In this document: piece by piece, positions 1 through 5,424 of the stretch | Layout of the letters: each line of letters starts with the position of its first letter | Position numbering within the stretch: position 1 is the stretch's first letter | Assembly: GCA_903882765.1 (NCBI GenBank) | Contig: CAIRYE010000436.1 | Span: 1 to 6,618 of the forward strand | Reading direction: 5' to 3' | From: an uncultured Anaerolineae bacterium | Lineage (GTDB): Bacteria; Chloroflexota; Anaerolineae; Anaerolineales; Villigracilaceae | Length of the DNA: 6,618 nucleotides | The notes under the pieces: generated by a model | What the model saw: only the letters and a program-made list of their open reading frames with translations | What the model was told of the DNA's origin: nothing | The model's database searches: none | Made by a program: the position numbers and the translations under genes

Positions 1-371
1 TCTTGCTCAGGCAAACCGCTAACAGCTACAGCCCCTATTACTTCTCCATCAACTACTACTGGAATTCCACCACCCCAACCGGTGAACCTTTTATCGCCAA
101 AGTATGCGATATCAAACCCTTTTTCGGGATCGCGAACTGATTTCCCTATTTGTTGGGAAGGTTTTCGTTCGCGGGCAGCAGTATAAGCTTTGTTCGTGGC
201 AATAGTGATGGAAGAAAAGGCGGCCTTATCAAGGTGCAATAGACCAATTAGCTCTCCGTGAGAATCTGAGACCGCTATAACAGCCGCCTTCTTCCGATTC
301 GTGATCTCATTTTTTAAGACATTAATTGCCACCAACGCGTCTTCGTGGCCAAGATTTTTTTCAACGATCAT
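1..371 (-). CDS. GlcG/HbpS-like (DUF336) protein, partial at its C-terminus
   Basis: This reads as 123 in-frame codons from ATG at 371 and runs off the left edge. The protein begins MIVEKNLGHEDALVAINVLK and has no signal peptide, so it should be cytoplasmic. Family hallmarks are visible: an N-terminal helix, then a strand with 'AVIAVSDSHGELIGLLHLD' (about 30-48), 'TNKAYTAARER' (59-69), 'GWGGGIPVVVDGEVIGAVAVSG' in two halves (98-107 and 108-119), and 'LPEQ' at the edge. Members are usually about 135-145 residues, so probably only 15-20 residues are missing. The family includes HbpS, a haem-binding sensor protein, GlcG of glycolate operons and the C-terminal domain of PduO. The function of most stand-alone members is unknown. 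The start is supported by GAGGTG (378-383) six bases upstream. It lies 117 bp downstream of the kinase-like gene on the same strand and may be cotranscribed or use its own promoter (see 387-411). Confidence 0.88.
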   Translation of the reverse strand, partial: MIVEKNLGHEDALVAINVLKNEITNRKKAAVIAVSDSHGELIGLLHLDKAAFSSITIATNKAYTAARERKPSQQIGKSVRDPEKGFDIAYFGDKRFTGWGGGIPVVVDGEVIGAVAVSGLPEQ

Positions 372-386
372 AAAGTACACCTCATG

Positions 387-411
387 TAAGAATAATTTTC
401 TTATTATCCCA
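387..411 (-). promoter_or_regulatory. Possible promoter and operator for the DUF336 gene
   Basis: On the minus strand there is an extended -10 type sequence, TGG followed by GATAAT (411-403). It overlaps a perfect 6-bp inverted repeat, TAAGAA-N5-TTCTTA (387-403). A start of transcription near 396 would give a leader of about 25 nt before the ATG at 371. No convincing -35 box is present, so this is tentative. The inverted repeat is AT-rich with no T-run, so it is more like an operator than a terminator. Chance occurrence in AT-rich DNA is possible. Confidence 0.3.
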
Positions 412-488
412 CGAAGTTCTAAATCAGGTCCAAACAAGGAGTTTGAAACCAAAGTGGAAATGTGAAAAACGCCGTAAAATTTTTATCT

Positions 489-1127
489 CTAAAAAACTCC
501 CGCGAGGGTATCTTGAATTGCTTTTAGCATTACTGGATCTTCCGATTCGAGAGATTCCGGTGGTTCAACTGTTTTACTCAATAAGTTGGATGCTTGAACG
601 ATCCAATCTATCGCCAAGGAATTCGAAATTTTGCCTGTATCTATCACCAGGTCGAATGAACTACTCGAATCCCAGCTACCACCATTAATGAGTGAAACAA
701 ATTCTTTTCGTCGAAGGTCCGCTTGTTTAACTATTTCCTCGGCTGCTTTTAAATTTGAGTTTTCCACTGATTTTAGATAATTCTGAACTCGTTTATTAAA
801 AGGAGACTGAATACGAACGTTGAGCACATTAGGATACCCTTTTAATGAGGCATAACCACCCCTGCCAAGCAGAACAATGTTATCCACCTCAACCAAAGCG
901 CGAAAGATCCTTTTTAGCAGATGTGACATCTCAACATGGTGGGAGGTGAAACGAAGCCAAATGCCATTCTCATCGTAAACTTCCGCAAAATCCGTGAATC
1001 CAAATTGGTAATATATTTTTTCGAGAATATTTTTATCAACAAGGGGATACCCCGATATCCTAGATAACTCTTGCGCTATCGCGTCACCACCGCTTCCAAA
1101 CTCCCTAGAAATTGTGATAACTGACAT
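489..1127 (-). CDS. Cytidylate kinase-like family protein (P-loop)
   Basis: This is a 212-residue protein of the cytidylate-kinase-like group (the Cytidylate_kin2 type), which is distinct from housekeeping CMP kinase Cmk. It opens with strand 'MSVITISREF' and a glycine-rich loop 'GSGGDAIAQELS' (11-22). 'YPLVDKNILEKI' (27-38) follows, then 'NIVLLGRGGYASLKGYPNVL' (83-102), which is typical of the family, then 'VRIQSPFNKRVQNYL' and 'SFDLVIDTG' (157-165), the equivalent of the usual 'yDLviNT' strand. The loop lacks the Walker A lysine, as is common in this group, so catalysis cannot be assumed. The usual length is 200-230, so the protein looks complete. The last 30 residues are acidic and less recognisable. 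The start is firm: AGGAGG (1133-1138) lies 5 bases before the ATG. Its cellular role is unknown in general, and nothing here ties it to sugar uptake except divergent placement. Confidence 0.85.
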   Translation of the reverse strand: MSVITISREFGSGGDAIAQELSRISGYPLVDKNILEKIYYQFGFTDFAEVYDENGIWLRFTSHHVEMSHLLKRIFRALVEVDNIVLLGRGGYASLKGYPNVLNVRIQSPFNKRVQNYLKSVENSNLKAAEEIVKQADLRRKEFVSLINGGSWDSSSSFDLVIDTGKISNSLAIDWIVQASNLLSKTVEPPESLESEDPVMLKAIQDTLAGVF

Positions 1128-1173
1128 AATTACCTCCTGAATAAAGAATATGTAAAAATAAATTCCTATTTTT

Positions 1174-1201
1174 AATATAGCACCGCGGCGTCATTTTTCA
1201 A
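1174..1201 (-). promoter_or_regulatory. Promoter for the kinase-like gene
   Basis: On the minus strand, TTGAAA (1201-1196) and TATATT (1179-1174) are separated by 16 bp. Each hexamer matches the sigma70-type consensus at 5 of 6 positions. Transcription would start near 1167, giving a leader of about 40 nt that contains AGGAGG. It diverges from the transporter promoter, and their -35 boxes are about 85 bp apart. Confidence 0.6.
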
Positions 1202-1250
1202 CTCAGGGAAGCGAGTATCATAAAGATTTTTTGACAACCAAGTATTTTCT

Positions 1251-1270
1251 TATTTGGAATTTACCAAATA
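1251..1270. promoter_or_regulatory. Inverted repeat upstream of the transporter promoter
   Basis: A perfect 7-bp inverted repeat, TATTTGG-N6-CCAAATA, spans 20 bp. It ends one base into the next palindrome and lies 15-34 bp upstream of the transporter -35 box. There is no T-run and no transcript is expected here, so a protein-binding site is likelier than a terminator. The regulator is unknown. Confidence 0.4.
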
Positions 1271-1285
1271 GTGAATATATTCACT
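1270..1285. promoter_or_regulatory. 16-bp perfect palindrome abutting the -35 box
   Basis: AGTGAATATATTCACT is perfectly self-complementary over 16 bp. Its last base is the first base of the transporter -35 hexamer (TTGACG, 1285-1290). That position suits an activator contacting RNA polymerase, or a repressor blocking the -35 region. The sequence differs from the GTTATCGATAAC operator downstream, which suggests a different regulator. Confidence 0.45.
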
Positions 1286-1313
1286 TGACGCGGAAAATAT
1301 AGTTAACTATAAT
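1285..1313 (+). promoter_or_regulatory. Main promoter of the sugar transporter operon
   Basis: TTGACG (1285-1290) and a perfect TATAAT (1308-1313) are separated by the ideal 17 bp. Transcription should start around 1319-1321, giving a leader of about 70 nt before the ATG at 1390. Such a strong core promoter, surrounded by palindromes, implies control mainly by repression. Confidence 0.8.
1298..1311. promoter_or_regulatory. 14-bp palindrome overlapping the -10 box
   Basis: TATAGTTAACTATA is perfectly self-complementary and covers the 3' part of the spacer and most of the -10 hexamer. It could be an operator half of its own. It could also be an incidental consequence of a TATAAT box in AT-rich DNA. 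Confidence is therefore low. Confidence 0.25.
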
Positions 1314-1352
1314 GTTATCGATAACGTTATCGATAACGATTGCGCGATAACG
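1314..1352. promoter_or_regulatory. Tandem operator at the transcription start, probably LacI-type
   Basis: Two copies of the 12-bp palindrome GTTATCGATAAC lie head to tail with no gap (1314-1325 and 1326-1337), making one 24-bp perfect palindrome. A further half-site, CGATAAC, is at 1345-1351. The array starts directly after the -10 box and covers the predicted start of transcription, the classic place for a repressor. Even-length palindromes with a central CG are typical of LacI/GalR-family operators, so that family is the best guess. No regulator gene is in the window. Confidence 0.75.
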
Positions 1353-1375
1353 TAAAAACTTTTATTTGGAGAAGA

Positions 1376-1380
1376 AAGGA
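1376..1380 (+). promoter_or_regulatory. Ribosome binding site that fixes the chvE start
   Basis: AAGGA lies 9 bases before ATG at 1390. The open frame extends upstream to a TTG at 1366, but that codon lies upstream of this site. Starting there would also add a charged stretch before the lipoprotein signal peptide. ATG 1390 is the better start. Confidence 0.75.
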
Positions 1381-1389
1381 ATTACAAGA

Positions 1390-2532
1390 ATGAAGAGAAA
1401 TACCTTGTTATCCGTACTTGCTCTCATCGTCGTTATGTCGATGATGTTGAGCGCTTGCGCTCCTGCTGCCGCTACTGAAGCACCTGCCGCAGAAGCACCC
1501 GCAGCCGAAGCACCTGCCGCAGAAGCACCCGCAGCTGAAGCCGCCAAAGCTATTGTCGGTATTTCCATGCCTACCAAAACCTCAACCCGTTGGATCTCTG
1601 ATGGCGAGAGCATGGTAAAAGTCTTCCAAGACATGGGCTATGACACCGACCTTCAGTTTGCTGATGATGACATCCCTAACCAACTCGCTCAGATCGAGAA
1701 CATGGTTACCAAGGGTGCCAAAGTCCTCGTGATTGCCGCCATCGATGGCAGCACACTCTCTGACGTGCTCGCTAAAGCCAAAGAAGCTGGCGTTCTCGTG
1801 ATCGCTTACGATCGCTTGATCTCCAACACTGAGAACGTTGATTACTATGCCACCTTCGATAACTTCGGCGTCGGCGTAATCATGGGTACTCAGATCGAAA
1901 CTGGCCTCGACCTCAAGAATGCCGCTGGCCCCTTCAACATCGAACTCTTCGGTGGTTCACCTGACGATACCAATGCCTTCTATTTCTATGATGGCGCTAT
2001 GTCCGTTCTCCAGCCCTACATCGACAGCGGCAAGCTCGTCGTACAGTCCGGCCAGACTGGCATGGACAAAGTTGGTACTCTCCGCTGGGACGGCACCGTT
2101 GCCCAGAAGAGAATGGAAGATCTTCTCAGCGCTTTCTATACTGACAAGAAGGTTGATGCAGTACTTTCCCCCTATGATGGTCTCTCCATCGGTATCATCT
2201 CCGCTCTCAAGAGCGTAGGTTATGGCACCGCTGAACAGAAGATGCCCGTTATCGGTGGTCAGGATGCTGAAGTCGCTTCCGTCAAGGCTATGATCGCTGG
2301 CGAACAAATGTTCACCGTCTTCAAAGACACCCGTGAACTTGCCAAGCAGACTGCCGCTATGGTTGATGCTGCCCTCAAGGGCGTTGAAGTTCCTGTCAAT
2401 GACACCAAGACCTATAACAACGGTGTCAAAGTTGTACCTTCCTACTTGCTGACCCCATTTAGTGTCGATGTCACCAACTACGAAAAATACCTCGTAGAGA
2501 GTGGCTACTACACCGCTGACCAGCTCAAGTAA
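1390..2532 (+). CDS. chvE: ChvE-type multiple monosaccharide-binding lipoprotein
   Basis: This is the extracytoplasmic solute-binding subunit of a sugar ABC importer, 380 residues from ATG 1390. Residues 1-22 form a lipoprotein signal peptide (MKRNTLL, hydrophobic core, lipobox LSAC), with lipidation expected at C23. Residues 24-52 are an APAAE-repeat linker. From about 54 the protein closely follows the ChvE/XylF-like type I binding fold: 'VGISMPTKTSTRWI', 'ADDDIPNQLAQIENMVTKG', 'AYDRLI' (139-144), 'YYATFDNFGVGV', 'NIELFGGSPDDTNAF', 'VDAVLSPYDGLSIGI', 'GQDAEVASVKAMIAGEQ' and 'YNNGVKVVPSYLL'. Agrobacterium ChvE binds glucose, galactose, arabinose, xylose and related sugars and uronates. The similarity supports aldose binding here, but the ligand is not proven. 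The first gene of the operon, it is followed at once by a terminator. Its codons are richer in C-ending forms (ctc, gcc, acc, aag) than those of its neighbours, which fits high expression. Confidence 0.95.
   Translation: MKRNTLLSVLALIVVMSMMLSACAPAAATEAPAAEAPAAEAPAAEAPAAEAAKAIVGISMPTKTSTRWISDGESMVKVFQDMGYDTDLQFADDDIPNQLAQIENMVTKGAKVLVIAAIDGSTLSDVLAKAKEAGVLVIAYDRLISNTENVDYYATFDNFGVGVIMGTQIETGLDLKNAAGPFNIELFGGSPDDTNAFYFYDGAMSVLQPYIDSGKLVVQSGQTGMDKVGTLRWDGTVAQKRMEDLLSAFYTDKKVDAVLSPYDGLSIGIISALKSVGYGTAEQKMPVIGGQDAEVASVKAMIAGEQMFTVFKDTRELAKQTAAMVDAALKGVEVPVNDTKTYNNGVKVVPSYLLTPFSVDVTNYEKYLVESGYYTADQLK
1477..1536 (+). repeat. Two 30-bp tandem repeats coding the APAAE linker
   Basis: Units 1477-1506 and 1507-1536 are identical except at the last base (c versus t). 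Each encodes EAPAAEAPAA, and each is built from two 15-bp half-units that differ at synonymous positions. The repeat gives a flexible, acidic, proline/alanine-rich tether between the lipidated cysteine and the binding domain. Identity at synonymous sites points to recent duplication or slippage. Confidence 0.85.
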
Positions 2533-2545
2533 GACTTAGATCGAT

Positions 2546-2585
2546 AGAGTGTGCAGAGATAAACTCTTTGCACACTCTTTTTTTT
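2546..2585 (+). terminator. Intrinsic terminator after chvE
   Basis: AGAGTGTGCA (2546-2555) pairs perfectly with TGCACACTCT (2569-2578). Four more inner pairs, including one G-U, leave a 5-nt loop, TAAAC. The stem runs straight into eight T residues (2578-2585). It starts 13 bp after the chvE stop, inside the transporter operon. Partial read-through would reduce ATPase and permease transcripts relative to the binding protein. Confidence 0.9.
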
Positions 2586-2612
2586 GCACTATCGCGAACC
2601 TTGTACTAAAAT
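2584..2612 (+). promoter_or_regulatory. Possible secondary promoter for the ATPase and permease
   Basis: TTGCAC (2584-2589) and TAAAAT (2607-2612) are 17 bp apart. The -10 box matches 5 of 6, but the -35 box only 3 of 6. The -35 overlaps the T-run of the terminator. Transcription would begin near 2619, giving a leader of about 33 nt. If real, it gives the membrane genes a low basal supply independent of read-through. Confidence 0.3.
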
Positions 2613-2627
2613 ATAGTGGTACTAAAA
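2603..2627. repeat. 9-bp direct repeat before the ATPase gene
   Basis: GTACTAAAA occurs at 2603-2611 and again at 2619-2627, repeat period 16 bp. It overlaps the possible -10 box and start site. It could be a regulator site or chance in an AT-rich spacer. Confidence 0.35.
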
Positions 2628-2651
2628 ATCCAACACAAGGATTAAAAGAAC

Positions 2652-4190
2652 ATGTCTGATGTCATTTTGGAAATGCGTAACATCACAAAGACATTCCCTG
2701 GTGTTAAAGCGCTTGACAATGTCAGTTTCAGTGTAAACCGAGGCGAAATTCATGCCTTAGTTGGCGAAAATGGGGCTGGTAAATCGACGCTAATGAAGGT
2801 TCTAAGTGGTGTTTATCCGCATGGAAGTTATAGCGGCGACATCATTTTTGAAGGCAAGGAATGTGCCTTTCGAGATATTACCGAATCCGAAGCCATTGGC
2901 CTTGTAATCATTCATCAAGAACTCGCATTAATACCTTACCTCTCAATAACGGAGAATTTATTTCTTGGTAATGAGCAAGGTCAACGTGGAATTATCAATT
3001 GGAATGAATCTGTTTCAAAAACAAAAGAGCTTTTGAAAAGAGTTGGTTTAGATGAATCGCCTAACTCCCTGATTACCAATATTGGTGTTGGTAAACAACA
3101 ATTAGTTGAAATTGCCAAAGCCTTAGCAAAAAAAGTAAAGCTTTTGATCTTAGATGAGCCTACCGCTTCTTTAAACGAAAGTGATAGCGAAAAACTCCTT
3201 CAGTTATTATTACAATTCAAAGAAAATGGAATTTCTTCCATTCTGATTTCTCACAAGCTTAGTGAAGTATCTAAGGTTGCAGATTCTATTACAATTCTTC
3301 GTGATGGCGCGACCATTGAGACCTTAGACTGTCGGAAAGACAGCATCGGCGAAGATCGCATCATTCGCGGAATGGTTGGGCGGGATATTACTAATCGTTT
3401 TCCCCCTCGTGACTCAAAAATTGGAGATACTTTTTTTGAGGTTCAAAACTGGAATGCTTACCACCCTCTCCATGCCGACAGGAAAATTTCTGATAGTGTC
3501 AATTTTCATGTGAAAAAAGGTGAAGTCGTTGGTATAGCTGGTTTAATGGGCGCGGGTAGAACAGAATTAGCGATGAGCATCTTTGGTCGATCCTACGGCT
3601 CACGAATTTCTGGTAAGGTTATCAAGGATGGCAAAGAAATTGATGTTAGCAGTATAGAGAAAGCCGTCAATAATGGAATTGCTTACGCCACGGAAGATCG
3701 TAAATCCTACGGATTGGTTTTGATCCAAGAAATTAAAGACAACATCACCCTAACCAATTTGGATGAAGTTTCTAGTATGGGCGTGATCAATGAACCCAAA
3801 GAAACCGCGATCACCACAAAGTATCGGACAGATCTCAATATCAAGTGTTCAAGTATTTTACAAAAAGCAGTTAACCTTTCTGGCGGAAACCAACAGAAAG
3901 TTGTTCTGAGTAAATGGCTTTTTGCTCAACCCGATATCTTGATCTTAGATGAGCCTACACGTGGTATTGATGTTGGGGCTAAATACGAGATCTATACTAT
4001 TATTAACAGGTTAGCCGCTGAGGGAAAAGGAATCATTATGATCTCCTCTGAATTACCAGAGATTCTTGGCATATGCGATAGGATCTATGTTATGAAAGAA
4101 GGCAAGATCGTAGGCGAAATTCCCGCTAAAGAAGCAACTCAGGAAATTGTTATGAAATTCATTATGACTCAAGAGGTTACAGAACAATGA
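2652..4190 (+). CDS. mmsA: Multiple monosaccharide ABC transporter ATP-binding protein
   Basis: This is a 512-residue ATPase with two fused nucleotide-binding domains, the RbsA/MglA/XylG architecture and closest in style to GguA/MmsA. It powers sugar import from the cytoplasmic face of the membrane. Domain 1 has Walker A GENGAGKST (38-46), Q-loop Q89, a degenerate signature IGVGKQQ (144-150), Walker B LLILDEP (164-170) and H-loop H201. Domain 2 has an altered Walker A GLMGAGRTE (297-305, Lys to Arg), a canonical signature LSGGNQQK (409-416), Walker B ILILDEP (429-435) and SSE (465-467) where a switch histidine would be. This asymmetry is normal for sugar ATPases of this class and suggests one competent and one degenerate ATP site. 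AAGGA (2637-2641) lies 10 bases before the ATG. The stop overlaps the permease start as ATGA, indicating translational coupling. Length matches the family. Confidence 0.95.
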   Translation: MSDVILEMRNITKTFPGVKALDNVSFSVNRGEIHALVGENGAGKSTLMKVLSGVYPHGSYSGDIIFEGKECAFRDITESEAIGLVIIHQELALIPYLSITENLFLGNEQGQRGIINWNESVSKTKELLKRVGLDESPNSLITNIGVGKQQLVEIAKALAKKVKLLILDEPTASLNESDSEKLLQLLLQFKENGISSILISHKLSEVSKVADSITILRDGATIETLDCRKDSIGEDRIIRGMVGRDITNRFPPRDSKIGDTFFEVQNWNAYHPLHADRKISDSVNFHVKKGEVVGIAGLMGAGRTELAMSIFGRSYGSRISGKVIKDGKEIDVSSIEKAVNNGIAYATEDRKSYGLVLIQEIKDNITLTNLDEVSSMGVINEPKETAITTKYRTDLNIKCSSILQKAVNLSGGNQQKVVLSKWLFAQPDILILDEPTRGIDVGAKYEIYTIINRLAAEGKGIIMISSELPEILGICDRIYVMKEGKIVGEIPAKEATQEIVMKFIMTQEVTEQ

Positions 4191-5347
4191 AAGCCCTCCT
4201 CAACCTACTAAAAACAAACATACGTGAATATGGAATGCTAATTGCCTTGATCGTCATCATGGCATTTTTCCAGTACCAAACAAAAGGTGTTTTGCTTAAG
4301 CCTATCAATATAACGAACTTGTTTCTTCAAAACAGTTATGTCATCATCATGGCTTTAGGCATGCTGCTCATCATTGTGGCGGGCTGGATCGATTTATCAA
4401 TCGGTTCGATCGCTGCTTTTGTGGGTGCTATTGCCGCTGTAATGATGATCAAAATGGATTTCCCATGGTGGTTAGCCATTTTGCTGAGCTTACTCGCTGG
4501 CGGGTTAATCGGGGCATGGAATGGGTACTGGGTTGCATATGTAAAAATTCCAGCATTCATTGCCACGCTCGCGGGAATGTTGGTCTTTAGAGGCCTAACT
4601 TATTTGATTTTGAATGGCGAGCAAATCGGTCGGTTTCCAGATCAGTTCCAAAAACTATCTACTGGGTTCATACCTGATTATTTCCATATGGAAGGGTTTC
4701 ACCTTACCACCCTATTAATTGGTATAGTAATTTCGATCGTATTAATTGTTCTTGATATTCAATCTAGAAAAAATCAAAAGAAATACGGTTTTGAAGTAAC
4801 CCCTATCGCATTTTTCCTCATCAAAAACAGCCTCATCACTGGCGCGCTCATGGGCTTGTGTTATCTACTGGCTTCATATAAGGGTCTCCCAAATGTTCTT
4901 GTGTTGATGTCGGTATTCATCGCGTTTTACACGTATGTGACCAACCAAACGGTTTTGGGTAGACGAATTTACGCAATGGGCGGAAATGAAAAAGCTGCTC
5001 GTCTCTCTGGCGTAAACACCCCAAAATTGTTATTCCAAACTTTTGTAAACATGGGTGTTTTGGCTGCTCTCGGCGGTTTGATCGTAACAGCGCGCTTAAA
5101 CTCAGCTACACCAAAGGCGGGTACAGGCTTTGAACTTGATGTTATCGCGGCCTGTTTCATCGGTGGAGCGTCATCAAGCGGTGGTATCGGTACCGTCATC
5201 GGTGCAGTAGTTGGTGCTTTTGTTATTGGCGTTATGAACAATGGTATGTCAATTTTAGGCATTGGTATTGACTGGCAGCAGGCGATCAAAGGCTTTGTTC
5301 TTTTATTGGCGGTATTCTTTGATGTCTATAATAAAAACAAGAGCTAA
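4187..5347 (+). CDS. mmsB: Multiple monosaccharide ABC transporter permease
   Basis: This is a 386-residue integral membrane permease of the BPD_transp_2 (RbsC/XylH/AraH) family, GguB/MmsB type, which should dimerise to form the sugar channel. About ten hydrophobic segments are visible, roughly at 15-29, 44-65, 72-88, 94-112, 121-142, 172-190, 206-230, 234-252, 284-302 and 316-380 (the last holding more than one span). Family motifs include 'IIVAGWIDLSIGSIAAFVGA' (62-81), 'IPAFIATLAGMLVFRGL' (121-137), the coupling-loop-like 'IYAMGGNEKAARLSGVN' (261-277), 'IAACFIGGASSSGGIGTVIGA' in two parts (320-330, 331-340) and 'GIDWQQAIKGFVLLLAV' near the end. The longer central region with a charged loop 'QSRKNQKKYGFE' (192-203) is typical of MmsB and distinguishes it from the shorter RbsC. 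The ATG overlaps the ATPase stop by 4 bp, with AGAGG about 10 bases upstream. A strong terminator follows. Confidence 0.94.
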   Translation: MKALLNLLKTNIREYGMLIALIVIMAFFQYQTKGVLLKPINITNLFLQNSYVIIMALGMLLIIVAGWIDLSIGSIAAFVGAIAAVMMIKMDFPWWLAILLSLLAGGLIGAWNGYWVAYVKIPAFIATLAGMLVFRGLTYLILNGEQIGRFPDQFQKLSTGFIPDYFHMEGFHLTTLLIGIVISIVLIVLDIQSRKNQKKYGFEVTPIAFFLIKNSLITGALMGLCYLLASYKGLPNVLVLMSVFIAFYTYVTNQTVLGRRIYAMGGNEKAARLSGVNTPKLLFQTFVNMGVLAALGGLIVTARLNSATPKAGTGFELDVIAACFIGGASSSGGIGTVIGAVVGAFVIGVMNNGMSILGIGIDWQQAIKGFVLLLAVFFDVYNKNKS

Positions 5348-5373
5348 TAACGAACTTCTGGAATATTAACAAA

Positions 5374-5424
5374 AGAACGGGAAGTTGCTGGCATGATCAT
5401 CGGCAATTTCTCGTTCTATTTTTT
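5374..5424 (+). terminator. Intrinsic terminator between permease and oxidoreductase
   Basis: Positions 5374-5390 pair with 5401-5417 in an uninterrupted 17-bp stem that includes three G-U pairs. The loop is GCATGATCAT, and TTTTTT follows at 5419-5424 after a single A. The T-run ends only 10 bp before the Shine-Dalgarno sequence of the next gene, so no full promoter fits between them. Either it ends the transporter transcript while leaving some read-through, or it acts as a leader terminator for the oxidoreductase gene. Confidence 0.88.

Noticed and set aside
427..450. Imperfect hairpin CAAAC-N5-GTTTG with flanking GGT/ACC between the two minus-strand genes
   Set aside because: The stem is short with an internal loop, and there is no T-run on the minus strand after it. 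It does not qualify as a terminator.
443..688. 81-codon plus-strand open frame
   Set aside because: It lies antisense to the kinase-like gene, shows no family resemblance, and has no convincing ribosome binding site. It is a shadow frame.
1231..1260. Perfect TTGACA hexamer at 1231-1236 as a second plus-strand promoter
   Set aside because: No good -10 box occurs at 16-18 bp. The best, TGGAAT at 18 bp, is weak, whereas the promoter at 1285-1313 is near consensus.
1366..1389. Upstream TTG start giving an 8-residue extension of the sugar-binding protein
   Set aside because: The TTG lies upstream of the AAGGA site that serves ATG 1390. The extension would also place charged residues ahead of an otherwise normal lipoprotein signal peptide.
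1477..1536. Repeat considered as a CRISPR-like or mobile element signature
   Set aside because: The units are directly adjacent without spacers and lie in frame within a lipoprotein linker.
1362..1634. Minus-strand frame rich in GASAA repeats
   Set aside because: It is the reverse-strand reading of the APAAE linker repeat of the binding protein. The apparent protein repeat is a by-product of the DNA repeat.
1919..2307. Overlapping open frames on both strands within chvE
   Set aside because: The chvE frame matches a known family end to end. The others have low-quality composition and no start signals.
2702..4190. Degenerate Walker A and signature motifs in the ATPase as evidence of a dead gene
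   Set aside because: The same asymmetry, with one good Walker A and one good signature, is usual in two-domain sugar ATPases, and the frame is intact.
4336..5289. Minus-strand frames inside the permease gene
   Set aside because: They are antisense shadows of hydrophobic codons. The permease reading has clear family motifs throughout.
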